DNA of 64,000 nt from Enoplolaimus lenunculus (GCA_030248215.1 JASANG010004010.1:1-64000), one strand, 5' to 3'. Shown: positions 22,995 to 35,888, counted from the stretch's first letter. Notes: generated from the sequence alone by a model not told the origin. Numbers and translations are program-made.

Positions 22995-25900
22995 TTACTT
23001 ACCGATCGTTGCAGCGTGAGCTTTTAGCATCGTTTCGACAAATCCTTCACTGCCGGCGCGATGTTTTCGTGCTCGATGCGCAGCTGAATGTCGCCATTTT
23101 GCATCGCGTAAAATACATTCGTGAATTTGTGATCGACAACACGGCCACAAGAAATAGCATAAACTATTGAGTCCACGACGAAATCCGCTTCCGAACATTA
23201 TATAAATAATAAAATTTGAAGATGCACTAAGTGCAGTGAGTAAATTAACACAGTCGCGACTTGTCGTATACAAATATGGTCGTTGTTTCAGGTAAACATG
23301 ATCAATGTGTTCGACAAGCGTTAACAGAAATCCGGGTGAATTGCACAATAGAAACACTCCGACAACAATAAGTAGCAAAAGGTTCGCTTCACGACGCTGT
23401 GCTCGAATTTTGACGCGATGAGCGTCAGTAATTGATTTTTCGACCTGAAAGAAAAGCGGTACATAGAAAATGTTTCTAAACCGGGTCATTACAGTAGTAC
23501 TGATTGGCATCGGATATTTTTTCATATCCGGATATGCGGCGATTCTTCCCGGATATTTATCCGGATATGCGGATATCCGGATATCCGAAATTAAATTTTG
23601 CATTTCGGATGTCCTAAATTCGATTTTGCGTTTTGCTGGTTTCCGAACCTCGATATTTGTTTGTTGGTTTAAAGGAAGTATCCTGGCCTACAAGCTGATT
23701 GTTATGAACGTAAAAACAATTCTGAAAACAGTTATTTAATATTACGCAGCTGCTTCAATTGTGCTGGGTAGGCCAATGCCCGCTTTTTCACTAGACCGCA
23801 ATAGAGTAGGCTTAAATTTTAGTCTAATTCTTCCTTGGGCTATTAAGGCTTAAGCTTCGCTTTAGACTCGTGGTTATTATGCTGAGAAGGCTTAAATTTA
23901 GGAATATGTTTTGTTGTTACATTGCTAAAAGTAAGTATATTGGTCCAAATCTTCACGGCCCGCTCAAGTAATAACATGTCGGACACATAACCTCGCGTGA
24001 TGATTTCAAGGTGTCGCTATACTTGTCGTGCGGCGACGTCCGATGCCGTACTGCGCCGCAGTTAAAAAATTTATTTATAAATTGTGATGCGGAGCCATGT
24101 AGAAATTCATGTGCTTTGTGGTAGTGCCGTACGGCAACGGATGGAGCCGGAAGTCATCAAAAGTATAGCGCCATCTTAAGTATATCTATAATTTTTCTCA
24201 AACTCAAACGACGAAGCTTTCGAACGCTATACTACTTGTCGTATCGAGCTAATGACAGTATCCAGCAAGATGCAACTAAAAAGATTTTCAATATCATATT
24301 GTAAATATAAAAACTTTTCTGGCATTGACTATGATTGGAAAAATCTAAAGTGAAACAGCTCTAAATTTTACAAACAATATACACCGAAAAAATTAAACAT
24401 ACTCGCAACAATTGTCAACAGTTTAGTTCAATATTCTGAGTGAGATTTCAATACAGAATTTCTTTTCGTCAAGCTGCTTTAGTGGTGAAACAATACAAAT
24501 TATTCACAAAAAAGAGTTTTTAGCATTTTGGATATCCAGCGGATATCCGGATACCCGGATACATATTTCATTTCGGATACATATCAGGATTTTTTCATAT
24601 CGGAATATCCGCTGCCCGGCTATAGAATCTAGATGGTCAGAAGAACACCATTTTTGTGATCTTTAGAAGGTGCACGATTCTGCAATCTCATAAACCATGG
24701 TTAATATGCCTAGCTGAACAGTATGGTGTGATTTGAATAAATTAGTTATCTAAAATAAATAAAATGATATATTGAGTGGTCTTCGTGTTTCAAACAGCAT
24801 TTTCAAGCGATTTTCAGTATATATGCGGAGAAACAGTAAAACAGATTGCTTGCGTATTAAAACTATGTGAACGATTTTAGCGTTAATTGGAACGCTAGTT
24901 CGCATTAATATACACGATTTTTTAAAACGCAACAGGCGTTTTGTATTTTTGACACGATTCCTAAGTAAAAAGTCGTTATCAAAAGGGTTTAGAAAACAGT
25001 CATTGTATCATACAAATCGATACTGTTCACTTATTCGATGAAATCACAGTTGTATTAGTGTTGTTCCGAGAGAAAAAGCATAAAATGTACCGAAAACTGA
25101 AGCATCGCTTTATCGGCTCGGCTTTTCCGAATCGTTTGAATTCTGGTGGTGTTGTAAGCTTTCAGTTTGCGTTCAAATACTGCAAATCTGTAGGACGCAT
25201 AACCGTTCAAAAATAACAGGAGCGAAAATGGGATGAAGATAACGCACATGTGTGACAGCCAAACCGAATAAATCAGTGAATAAGTGCCGTTAATTGCAAA
25301 CTTTGATTGCGACAATTCATACGCTGAGAAACCTGGAAAGTATAATTAATTATAAACATTGTTGATTGGCCCTTCCTGAGGGCCCTCCAACGTCAACACC
25401 TCCCGAGTTCTTCTTAAAGCCTGTCTAAATCTCTGACCGACACAAGGGTAACTATTTCGGTATAAAATAATTTCGTTTGGTACCTTTGGAGCAAACGAGA
25501 GACTTCTATTAGTGGTGCGGCAACTAAAACCGGCCAAAAAACGACATATGTAAAGTACATAACATGGCAAGCGAAACGAGTGCACCGGAGTCCCCACGGG
25601 GGGTCCAAATTTGGCTGGTTCCCCCAAAATTGCCTCGGTCTAAAAGTAAACAATCTTGAGTTGCAGTTTTAGGGGCGCCCCAAAATTATTCGGTGCCCCG
25701 AAATATAATTTTCTGCTGATGCCCCTACAATCAGGCATTAAAAACAAATCTGGTAGTGAAATTATTTTAGAATAAGTGTTTCGAAATCGATATCTGTAGA
25801 AATTTTCAGATAAAAAAATTGTTTGGAAAACCAGCTTAAAGGAAATACAAACTTGAGAAAGAGTGTATATATATACTGAATTGCAATTATCATGATAACC

Positions 25901-28900
25901 GTCATAAACGCAACCTACGTATACTTTCATAACTGAAAATTTCCTATAAACCATCAAGTACCTAACAAAATTTATTCGGACAAATTCAATGTTGGAAGGA
26001 CAAAGCACTTATTTCAGGTATCTGCGAGAAGTCCGTTGCGCCTGGTGCTTCCCGTTTGTGAGGTATGACGGGGCTGAGCACGGAACTCTAACTGTCCCCT
26101 TTGGTTTCAAACAGTATAAACAATTCTAATCAAAATCTATACATTACTATAAAATTTTCTGGTAAACTCTAAGCACGGAGTTAACTTAATGAAACTAGTA
26201 TTAAACGAGCTGTTATTGGTGACATCAGGTGAACTTCGGAGTCAATCATTGCCAAAACGCAAATACCTAATTCGTCTGAACACAAACCTTCGCACCACGG
26301 TCTTTCGATAACGGTAACTTCGAAATACTTCGGCATTGTAAAAGCAAACGCAAACAATGCAATTATTCCAACGTAGACCCAAGTACGTACACCAGCACAG
26401 CATTGATGAACACGCGATTGTTCTCGACCGACAAAAACGATTGCAATAAAACGTTCTACTGATGCAGCCACTGTCATGTATATTTCAGCAACCTCAAAGT
26501 TGAACCAATAAAAGCTGTATTCACAAGTTCAAATAATTTGCACGTTTAAATATTGTGTTCGAAAATCCTTTCAAAAAACTTGCTATTGCGAGGTGCAGTC
26601 AATTTTGCGAGTGCCCAGGGTTGGATATGTTTAGTTTTTGTCATGCAGAGGCAATCCTGTTGAGCGAAAACCTTTCAATACTATTTCTCTAGAACAAGCG
26701 GGGACGTTGGAAGAGGGTCTGCACTATAGTTGAACAATAGTTTCGAGCGGTTGTGAAAAATACCAAAACTTTATAGGAATTTATATATACTGTTCGACGC
26801 GGCTTTGTAAGCTTAGTTGGATTGTATATATTACTACTTTCACCGGTCCTGTTAGTCAATTTTCAGTTCAAGTCAAAAACAGTAGCAGAGTGGATACTTG
26901 AGCAGCTGTTTAGATATTCCAGTATCAAACAATAAGTTGTAACCTAATTATATAGCATCAAAATGTTGTAATTATGTTATTTTCCACCAGGATTTTTTGG
27001 TAAAAATTGGATTTACATGAATGTGATTAAATACTAACCGCTCGTCCTACAAATTTGTAGCCCTACTGTACCGGACAGTATATGTCAATATAGAGTTCTA
27101 ACTTGAAACTGAAGTTCAAATTTAGTATCGATTTTAGATACAGTCCTTGGACGTATTTAAAAGGTTTTTTAAAACGCTAACTTTTTATGTTGAAGTAGAG
27201 TTTATTGTAAGCACGCGACGTTTCTGGATCGCAGACAGCGTTTGGTTTAAACTAACGATTAATATTTAACCTTAATTTGAAGAACACATGGATCTAGAAA
27301 CTCCTCTTATTAAAAACTTAATTCTTGTATGTATTGCAGTGCGAAGTATGCTACAGCTTGTAATTTTAATTTGTATTTAACCTTTTCTCAGTGCATAACG
27401 TAAAAAATTTAAACGCCAGTCCAGGACCGCAGCCAACTCACCTTGCTAGGGGGTGGGCTGAAAATTTTATAGGAGGGGCATTCAAGGGTTTTAATGACTT
27501 GCACGCAAGGTTGAAAATTTTCTAGGAAGGGGATTTTTAGATGGGGTGCTGAGCTCCTCCTAGTCCCTCTCCTTGTCTACGGGCCTGTGCCAGTCTTAGG
27601 AGTGCAAGGCGTTTACAATGATCACGGAGCTATAGGAGTTGAGCCCGAGGGGCTCTCACGTATCGCGGAGCCTTTGTGCATAAATATTTAGCATTGTTTA
27701 GCCCTCTCACTCATAGAGTATACTATGAGCAACTAAATACAATAATATACGAGCAATATAGACACAGTGAACAGTGTTTAACAATTGTAACATATATGTG
27801 CAGAGCAAAATCTCCACTAGACGTGAGAGCCCCCTCGGGCTCGAGCGTCAAGGTCCTATAGCTCAGTGGTCATCGTAAACGCCTCCCACCCGTGAGACTG
27901 GGGTTCGAATGTTACCTTGAAATTACGTCTCACTTGAAATTGAAAATATTCATGTGAGAAAGTGTTAAGTTAAACGCTGCTCACAGTGTCTGTATTGCTC
28001 GTATATTATTTTGTATTTAATAGTTACTCATAGTGTAACCAATGAGCGAAAGGATTATACATACTGATTGAGTATCTTTCTATTAACTGTTTCCCAAATG
28101 AACATTTACAATTTCATCCCAAAAATAATTTCATGGTACGGCACGAACGCCAGTATCGCGGGTGGAAGGCGTTTACTATGATCACGAAGCTATATGTGTT
28201 TGACGCACAAGCCGGCTTTCAAGTCTTGTAGAAGCTACTGAGCATGTATATAGCATTGTTAAAGTCTTATTTGTTTTTAGTTGCTTATAATATATAGAGT
28301 GAAACGGTTAAATTATGGTGCTTACATTTTAATTACCTCGTTAGCGGCGTCTCGAAGGGGGGGGGGCAAAAAACCGAACTCACCCAACCCGAATTCATGT
28401 TTGCAAGTTAACACCCTGTTTGCAACTGAACCGTTGTTAACGATTTGCCAATTTTATCTTAACACCTGACATTTTGGTCGTTGTTGGGGTGAGCCCTTTC
28501 CAATCCAAATTCCTCGGTCCGCCAACTACCAGTGGCTGATATAGGATTGTTCGGTGGTAGGTCGAAGGCGCAAAACATTGAAATTTTTTATGTCCCCGTA
28601 GCTTCCGATGAACCATTTGCATCTCAAAACTGTCAGCACTTTCGGGCTGATGGGTTACATGATCCTATCTTCCCTTGCTTCACCACCGGAGCCGTATCCA
28701 AAACTTTCTGGCGGGGGCGGGCTGGCAAATGTATGAAACCTAAAAATTGTGTGGAACAAAAAATTTCTGGGGGGTAAAAATTGTATTGTTTTACAAAAAC
28801 TTTTTTTGAGGAAGAAAATTACCATTTTATCACAAAAAAATTCTGATGGGGGGTACGCCCTCCCCCGAATCCGCTAGTGTCCACCACTGCAAAATATATA

Positions 28901-29660
28901 CATGTACACCCTCAGACATACTTGAAAAGTGTGGCTAAGGAAGTAAATCACACGAATGTAAGTGATCCAAAACTTGTAAAGTGCAAAGCTTTGAAAGTAA
29001 TCGTATGCCGCTTCGATGGCGTACAGCAAAACGGCAGTAACCAAGATTCCGATATCACAAACCGCTAACGCAATCAGGTAATAGTTATTCGGACCTGAAG
29101 TATTAAACATATCAACTGTTGCAAATTAGAAAACGTTTCTATTTGAAACATTTGCGCGTCGTTCACAATAACTTTTCGTAGCTGTGCAGTTGTACACCAA
29201 AATAAGATGAAGTAGTTATACCGAGTGGAACATTTCAAAATTGCAGCAAAATATTTGAAATATATTCATTTTTTACTATAGTAGAAATGTACTCGCTGGA
29301 AGTGATATTTTATGAATTAAATGCGGTTTAATTCTTCATGCCAGTTCAACATATGCATGCCTTGAGAAAAATTGGAAATTCGAGCCCCTCAGAGCTCTGC
29401 CTTTAAATTACCCTGTTTTGATCTGCGTACATATTTATGCTAATTGGAGAGAATTCTTTGCCAAACTTACTTCGAAGTCTTCGCTGTAAGAATACCAAAA
29501 TTGCCAGAATATTGCCAACGAGACCGAACAAGCACACCAATGGTAGTAGTACTATTAATATCCAAAATTTAGTTTGAAGATGAGTCGGAAACACATAGCT
29601 ACAGTTGGCTTTGTCGGTGGTCACACCCAAGGTGAAGTTATTCAACACCTGATTATTCAT
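22995..29660 (-). CDS. FMRFamide-receptor-like class A GPCR, five exons, complete
   Basis: Exons on the minus strand: 29660-29471, 29094-28922, 26492-26267, 25332-25091, 23444-22995; together 426 aa. All junctions keep frame; donors are GTAAGT, GTATGT, GTATTT and GTACAT (the last two weak), acceptors TTCAG, TTGAG, TCCAG and TTCAG. All seven membrane segments can be placed: TM1 with GN (49-50), TM2 with LAVCD (Asp77), TM3 ending VERF (133-136) in place of DRY, TM4 near 159-174, TM5 with Pro231, TM6 with CNSP (311-314), TM7 with NFIIY (354-358) in place of NPxxY, then helix 8 (FGSGFRRGL) and a Cys-rich patch. The outer N-terminus has two N-glycosylation sites (Asn8, Asn19). ERF-type TM3 and SSNFIIY are typical of the FMRFamide/peptide receptor group, which signals through G proteins at the neuronal or muscle membrane. 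No Cys is seen at the start of TM3. Ligand unknown. Confidence 0.88.
23498..24624. mobile_element. hAT-like element with ATCCGG arrays in receptor intron 4
   Basis: Left end TACTGATTGGCATCGGATA, right end gctgcccggctata, with catatccggatatgcgg-type arrays just inside both (23515-23590, 24530-24610). It is clearly related to the element at 19574-21418, including the run of T followed by catatccgg. It carries its own TTAGGC-like array (about 23790-23935). No target duplication could be confirmed. Confidence 0.6.
23790..23940. repeat. TTAGGC-like array inside the hAT-like element
   Basis: Left border accgcaatagagtaggctta, followed by degenerate gcttaa/gcttaag hexamers. The left border is the same as that at 22085, so a family T unit inserted into the hAT-like element. 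Confidence 0.55.
27415..27590. mobile_element. MITE with GGCCCGTAGCC-type ends, in receptor intron 2
   Basis: Left end ggaccgcagccaactcacct, right end ccttgtctacgggcctg, with gggg-rich blocks and aaaattttctagg between them. It belongs with the copies at 41540-41701 and 52585-52735 and sits inside a SINE relic. Confidence 0.55.
27852..27916 (+). repeat. tRNA-derived SINE head (family C)
   Basis: GGTCCTATAGCTCAGTGGTC contains a perfect A box (TAGCTCAGTGG), and GGTTCGAATG a B box at about the right distance. The unit is too short and does not pair as a cloverleaf. Related minus-strand heads lie at about 27580-27640 and 28133-28206, and sequence from the body occurs in inverted orientation at 27705-27790. 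Confidence 0.6.
28133..28206 (-). repeat. tRNA-derived SINE head (family C), second copy
   Basis: On the minus strand it reads ATAGCTTCGTGATC, then GTAAACGCCTTCCACCCG and GGCGTTCGTGCC, parallel to the plus copy at 27852. The boxes are worn. It lies in receptor intron 2. Confidence 0.5.
28682..28885. mobile_element. MITE with CGGATCC/CGAATCCG-type ends, receptor intron 2 and exon 2 flank
   Basis: It runs from ggagccgtatccaaaacttt to ccccgaatccgctagtg, with gaccattttatcacaaaaaa-like blocks. A sister copy is at 31077-31373 and a weaker one at 59990-60150. It ends about 35 bp from receptor exon 2 (28922), inside the start of intron 2. Confidence 0.5.
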
Positions 29661-30535
29661 TGTGTACAGTTTCGGTTGCGATGTTTAATTAAAATGTCCA
29701 ATATGGCTTCAGTAATAATGTCCGTTTAAACGTTAAGTGTAGATTTTATGTGTATATAAACATAAAGCACATATAATAATAATTCATTGCGACTGAATTC
29801 GAATAATCTTTTATATTTCTCAACTTCATAGCACTATAACAGACAAGCTTTCGTACACTTTCCCCCAGAAAATGTGAAACCTAAGCCTATACCAAAGTCG
29901 ATGCATAAGTGTATATATAGAAGGCCCTGTTCAAAAGCTATGTTAAGTTAAAATTTGAAATATTCAACAATTCTGGGAGTGAAATGTTCCATGATCGATG
30001 AAAGAATGTACACCAAAAAGAAAAGAATATTTTAAGAAAACGATGAAACGACAATTTTCTTAAAACTGAATTGAGCAGCACGCAAATAAGGATTTTAGCA
30101 GTTACGACTTATCAAATGGAGCGAATAATTTTTTGAACAGAAGTTAGTTGAAATAAATTAGGTCGTATCCAGCTCGACGTATATACTGCAGATCGATAAC
30201 ATTTCTTAACATTGACATGCAAGAATCTTAGGTTGCTATAAGCGATGCTGAAACTTCTATAGAGGCAAAAAATTTGAAGCTGAGTTATACATGACCCTCC
30301 TCTATCCACTGATCCGGCGGAAACTGTCTACTGATCCGGCGGAAATTGTAGTTGCAGACAACAAGAAAATTTCAGACAGTCTGAGAGGTAAGCCTCTTCT
30401 AAAAATTAAGCTTAGTGCCTGATGGGGAACAAGTACATGAGTCAAAATTGCAAATCGAAGACATTTTTACTATCTTTTATGAATCCGCTTCAGATATAAA
30501 GTGAAACATTAACGCAGTTCCACTAGATAAAAATG
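29661..30535. other. Upstream flank of the receptor gene
   Basis: AT-rich and without a recognised gene. It should contain the receptor promoter (transcribed leftward). No TATA or other site stands out enough to name. Confidence 0.3.
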
Positions 30536-30539
30536 CGTC

Positions 30540-30921
30540 TAAAGCCCTTTCACTCTGTGCAAGTTTTTGTAGCAAAAGCATGCACGTGCAACTTGCATAT
30601 GCGCAAATTGGTCACAAAGCAGCTTTGAAGTTCTTACAGCTGCAATTTATTCACTGGATTTCAACACGTGCAAGTTTTGGCTGCAAATACTTGCACGTGC
30701 AACTTGCACGCACAAGTTTAGTCACAAAGGTAATTTTGAAGTTCTTGTAGTTGCAAATTATTCACTGGAATTTATGCTAGTAAATTAATCCGCACCTGAG
30801 AGTGCAGTTTAATTGGTCAATGGGAATGTCTCTTTGAAAACACTTGCAGTTGCAAACGTTTCGTGCAAGCTGCAGCTGCGACTTCTCGCTACAAATTCTT
30901 GCACGTGTGAATGGGATTTTA
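30540..30921. mobile_element. 382-bp inverted-repeat element with GCACGTGCAA motifs
   Basis: Imperfect 34-bp inverted ends: TAAAGCCCTTTCACTCTGTG at the left and, inverted, TAAAATCCCATTCACACGTG at the right, both followed by CAAG...TTTGTAGC. Inside are several palindromic tgcacgtgcaacttgca motifs. The ends are reminiscent of PIF/Harbinger-type elements, but no 3-bp target duplication is clear. Confidence 0.55.
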
Positions 30922-31076
30922 TTCTCAGTTATTCAGGAAAGTTGTTGTGTCATCGGTATCGCGTGATCTAAAAGATACATGTTTTTGTCTGACAGCAAAC
31001 TCGTGTTAAATCTGCCGCCCAGTCTGCATCCGTTCAAAGATCATATCTGTTTTATATATACATTTATATTCATATA

Positions 31077-31373
31077 CGGAGGCGGATCCAAAAATGTCGG
31101 ACGGGGGAGGGCTGGCAAATATAATGATACGCAAAAATTGTAAATATATATGGACCTTATCATTTTATCACCAAAAAATGTCTGAAGCCAAAAAATGTAA
31201 GGTAGGAACCTTCCCATTTTATCACAAAGATATTATGAGGGAAAAATTGTGTTTTACAAAAAACTTTTATTAGAAAAAATTGTAAGGTAGGGACCTTACC
31301 TCACAAAAAATTTCTGATGCAAGGGGCGTGCGCCCATTCCGCCCAACCCCTCTGGATTCGCTAGCATGTATAA
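31077..31373. mobile_element. MITE with GGCGGATCC-type ends
   Basis: Left ggcggatccaaaaatgtc, right tctggattcgctag. It contains three 'ttttatcacaaa' / 'gtaaggtaggaacc' style repeats. Same family as 28682-28885. Confidence 0.55.
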
Positions 31374-32214
31374 TGAAAAGAAATAGGATACATTTTGTGT
31401 AGAGGCCATAAAGTAGCTGCTATATGTTTGATTCAAAACATTGACTTCTATAAGGTTATGTAATCTCAAACAGGAAATTAAGCTTTCAATACCGGTGTTC
31501 AATTTTCCAGGAACGCTAGTGATTAAGGTGCGGATCCGACATTTTTGAAGAAATGGCGTTCAGAATGGTTTAAAGTAAAATTATCCGTAGAAGCCAAAAA
31601 TCAGCGAAAGTACTATAGGTCATGAAACACCAGTTACATACTGACATGAGAAACTGGGGGCTGGAGCCACCGATGCAATCCTGAATTCGCCTTCGCTACT
31701 AAAAGTATATCAAAGACGAGGGCGGCGGACAATTTGTGGATCAATTGATAACTAAAATCATTCTTTTGCTAAATATTACAAGACACGCGCCAGGAAACAA
31801 TAGCAAAATTACCACTGCCTATAAAACCTCGCTGTAATTGTACACCTAACATCGTAAAAGGTATATACTATCACTGATTGATGGAAAGGAAATCAAAATT
31901 TATGCACTTTTGGGCATATTTTTTGCTCATTTCCTCGCAATTGATACTATGTGTTCAATACAGAACCTTGGCTGGTTGCTAAACAGCAGGCTGTACATAG
32001 TGTGTTTTAGTAATTCAGGCAATTTTTATTTTACCACATTATTAATGGGTTGTAAGAATCGTTCAAAAAAATTTTTGACAATTATTAGTAACAATTCTCC
32101 AACTTTAAAATAACAAGTTATGACCTAATTCACAATTAGCTTAGAATTCAGACAGAAAATTTTATTTACTTACGCTGTTAGTACTGAATATATACATTTT
32201 CATTGAACATTTTT

Positions 32215-32310
32215 TCCTTAAGCTTAGGCTTAGGCTTAGGAACACATTTTTGCAACGCTTAGGCTTAGGAATACGCTTAATCTACTGTTACACCCCTTAA
32301 AGTAACATTG
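32215..32310. repeat. TTAGGC-like array, best preserved copy of family T
   Basis: Two runs, agcttaggcttaggcttagg and acgcttaggcttagg, are separated by aacacatttttgcaa, then aatacgcttaatctactgtt and acaccccttaaag. The core has two exact TTAGGC units in a row. Near-identical to 21640-21745. Confidence 0.7.
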
Positions 32311-33663
32311 GCCTATATTTTTTAACAGGCCCGTAGCCAACTCTGCTTGTAACAAGGGGCGAAAAAAATTAGTAGGATCATTCATTGATTGCCTTATAAC
32401 TGTGCCTAAAACTTTTCAGGTGGGGGTGGGACAAGTTTTCTATCAGTACTTTTACCCTGCTCCGTTGTGACTACTAGTCTGCAACCGTAATTATGCATCA
32501 TTTGATACCCGGATTACTTTACATAGCAATGTTTGATAGCTGCTGTTAATTATAAGCGATTTAAGAATTTAAGATTTGTCGTCCTTGCTAAGCGACTGCC
32601 GTTTATTACAGTTCGCGAATCTATTGACGGTGCTATTAAATTTATATTCAAGACTGGTCTTAATTCTAACATGATGAATTCAAGGTAACTGTGAACGCAA
32701 CAATCGTGCAAGAATTTGAAAACAACCTTGCATGTCAAATTTAAAAATTTAATTTTGTGAACATTTTGCTATGAACCTAATAACTGAATTGCACCTTGCG
32801 ATTCAGATATATGTGTAAACGATTCAAAACGTCTGTCGGTATTTGTCGTAAAACTATTACATGTCCTCAAATACTTTTTAAATTCCTAATACTAAGAAAA
32901 ATTGGCAAATAAGAAAAACTTGATTGGCCTTTACCTCATTAGCCCACAATAATTACGAATCTGTTTGCATTGAGCGAGGTTAAAACATTGCGCCATTAAT
33001 CAGTTCGAAAAATCCAAATAAGCTGCATTTGGTTTCAATGCTAATGGTTGGTACTGTACAGCAAGATAGTACATTAGAAACGCTGCAGTGTAGTTTTATT
33101 CATTAGTAGACAGTATACTCATTAAATTAATATTCTACATATAAGAATGTTTTAATCTATATATTAAATGTGGAACGCCCCACATACGTATTTTGGGCAG
33201 CATTCCAACAGATTTTTGTTTACCTATGCAAATTATACTTGTATGCATTGAGATACCTATTGTTTCAGATGTTTTATATAAATTATTTTGTTTACTTAAA
33301 TATGAGGAAGCCAGGCAACAATATAGCCTACGGTCGGAGAAGCGTTAGTCCATTTGCACATGTGTGCAACTACGTGTACTAGTATTATTTACTGACTATG
33401 ATAGTATACTGATATTAAACACAAAGTGTAACTATATGCTTGTCTTTCTGTGCTAAAACTATCAGCAGCACAGAAATTCAAATATTAATTTTCACCTCGG
33501 TAGCACTGTTCTGCTCGTACAAAAGCTTTAAACTTACACATTTAACATAAACTTTACGTTTCGCTTCTCGTTCACATTTCCAAGCGAGATATCATTTAAT
33601 CAACGTCATATGCGTATTCTGTCGGGCGAACCAAGGCCAAAACCTAAACTTGAAACTGGCGTA

Positions 33664-34025
33664 CTGTAGTGACGATCCGTAAGCGGATAGGGTCCCTAAA
33701 TCATAACTAGGGTCCAATAGTCCATAAATGTCAATTATCTCAAATTGTAGCACATAAATGGGTCCAGGATCAAATCAAGTTTAGTTCAAATCTTTAAATC
33801 ATACTTAAGTTGGAAGTACATTCTTAAGTATAACCTTGCATTATCGCTCAAATTTTGATACAAGACAAATAAACGTTTAGTTCAACGGATAGTTGCAATA
33901 CCGAATATATATCAGTAACGAAGGCAGGGTTAAAAATAAATAGCTTTCCGTAACCGAATAACAGGGGGTAATTTCAGGAGAAGCCAAATAAATATTAGTG
34001 CCTCCTTTTATTCGGGTCACTACAG
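33664..34025 (+). mobile_element. MITE family M, copy 2
   Basis: The ends are CTGTAGTGAC and GTCACTACAG, with TA on each side (33662-33663, 34026-34027), a target duplication of the Tc1/mariner type. It shares 'gtacattcttaagtataacc' and 'gcattatcgctcaa' with copy 3. An apparent 148-codon minus ORF that runs into this element is not a gene. Confidence 0.75.
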
Positions 34026-34029
34026 TATT

Positions 34030-35885
34030 TGGATTTAGCACAAAGAACGCATTTGATTTCTTACTCAGTTCGTTCGCAAGGCTTCTTTCACTATTTACTG
34101 CGCTTCCTTCTGTTATAGGTAGAAATTTTTGTATGCTATATAGTGACCGTTGGCCATAGTTTTCAGGACATGGCGGATATAGCAAGGGTAACAGCGGCTT
34201 TTGGCAAGTCGCCTTATATTTTAATAGGTATAATTGTACTGTCTTGGCGAAATTAAAAAATAAAAACCCTCTTGTCATGTTTTTTAGTTCACAAGCGTCA
34301 CCGTCTACAATCCGTAGATCCACTTAGGATCCAACGAACGTTTAACTGAAACATATGCATCATGTGTTGAATCAAAAAGGACGTATTTAACGTTTAATAA
34401 TACAAAATGCCACAGATTTTTGAACTTTGACCAAAAACATTAATTAAACTCAACATTTTCGCTGGTCATATATTAATTGTTCCCAGTTGTCGTAAACTGT
34501 TTTATTGTCACGCTAAGCACAAAATGTGTGTGTTTTATCACACGCATTCCGAATTTTGGCCGATGCAATAAAAACCGTGACACCTTGATGTTTGCTTATG
34601 CCGTGAACAAACTTGAGCGATATTACGTAATGAATAATTCAACTACTAAAAGCTTAACAGCCAAACTAATGAAATAGTTTGAAGTTTGAAATCTTTTTCT
34701 AATTAAAGCTTATTTTGAAACGAATGTTTTGACAGATTCGATATTGTGCTCGTGACCATTTACACATATGCGCCATCCTGCTATTCGGGGCGAGAATCTA
34801 CACGTCGCCGGTCTGCAGACATCATTGCTACTTTTAAGCTAAAATGTTTTCTGCAGCATCCAAACAATTTCTACTCTACAAAAATTTGCCTTTAATTGGT
34901 CTCTGCTAAACATTGAATGGTTGCGGCGCTGAAAAAAATTATGCATGATTTTGAAAAGAAACGTAAAATCATATATGCTCCGCTGGGTATTCCCATTGGG
35001 GTAGTAGGTGACGTTTGGGTGGTTCATCATATCGCATTTGATTGAAACGAATACAGGCCTGTAACCAGCTCATTTTCAATATGTATATAAAAAGGAATGA
35101 AAAAAATTGCAGATGAAGAAACGAAAACTTTGTAGTGTTTACAAACGATGCTAAATAGATTCAAGAAATAAATCAAAATTTTTAGGAACGCTGAGGTCCT
35201 TTCTGGCTCCATTCTGGATATGGACACGACTGGAAATAAAGCCAACAACAACGCAGTATATATACATACATAAATAGAATTACGAATTTATAATTAGACT
35301 AAATTCGGGACATGAAAAGAGGCTTGTTATGACATTTTAAAAATTCTAAACGTATAATTTGGTTATCAGCGAAAAATCTAAATTTCACAAATGTACCTAA
35401 CCCGCAATTAACCCAGCTAATAGATATTTGTGATAGATATGTAGCTTTTACCGAGTTCGATGTTTTATATTAAAAATATACTTAATGAATGACATTGTAG
35501 TTATCAGAAATTACAAAATGTCACTAGACTTTGTAATCTCGGGCATTCAATAGAACGAGAAAAAGCATAGTTTTTAAGTATTTTCGTGAAAACCGAAAAA
35601 TTCGAGCATATTAAAATTTATACCTCGAAAAGTGTAGAATAGACGTAATACTAAGGTGTGGATAATAGATACTTTTCGGAGAGTGAAAGATACCTATCTT
35701 TTACACGCGCCTAGAGTTAAACTAATACTTTAAAGATTGAGAGTGATTTGCATTTTAATGGTTGTTTTGCGTTCTTACTCAATAAATTTTATCAAAAAGT
35801 TTACTAGAAAGAACTAAATTTCAATCACCACTGAAGCAAAAGACTCCGGTTTATATTTCCACCTTAAAACTTAAAAGTTTGTGTG
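34030..35885. other. AT-rich intergenic DNA, nothing recognised
   Basis: Several short open frames exist on both strands, without motifs or splice context. No repeat I could match elsewhere in the window. Confidence 0.35.
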
Positions 35886-35888
35886 AGA

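Noticed and set aside
33877-34323. 148-codon minus ORF
   Set aside because: About a third lies within MITE family M copy 2 and the rest shows no motif.
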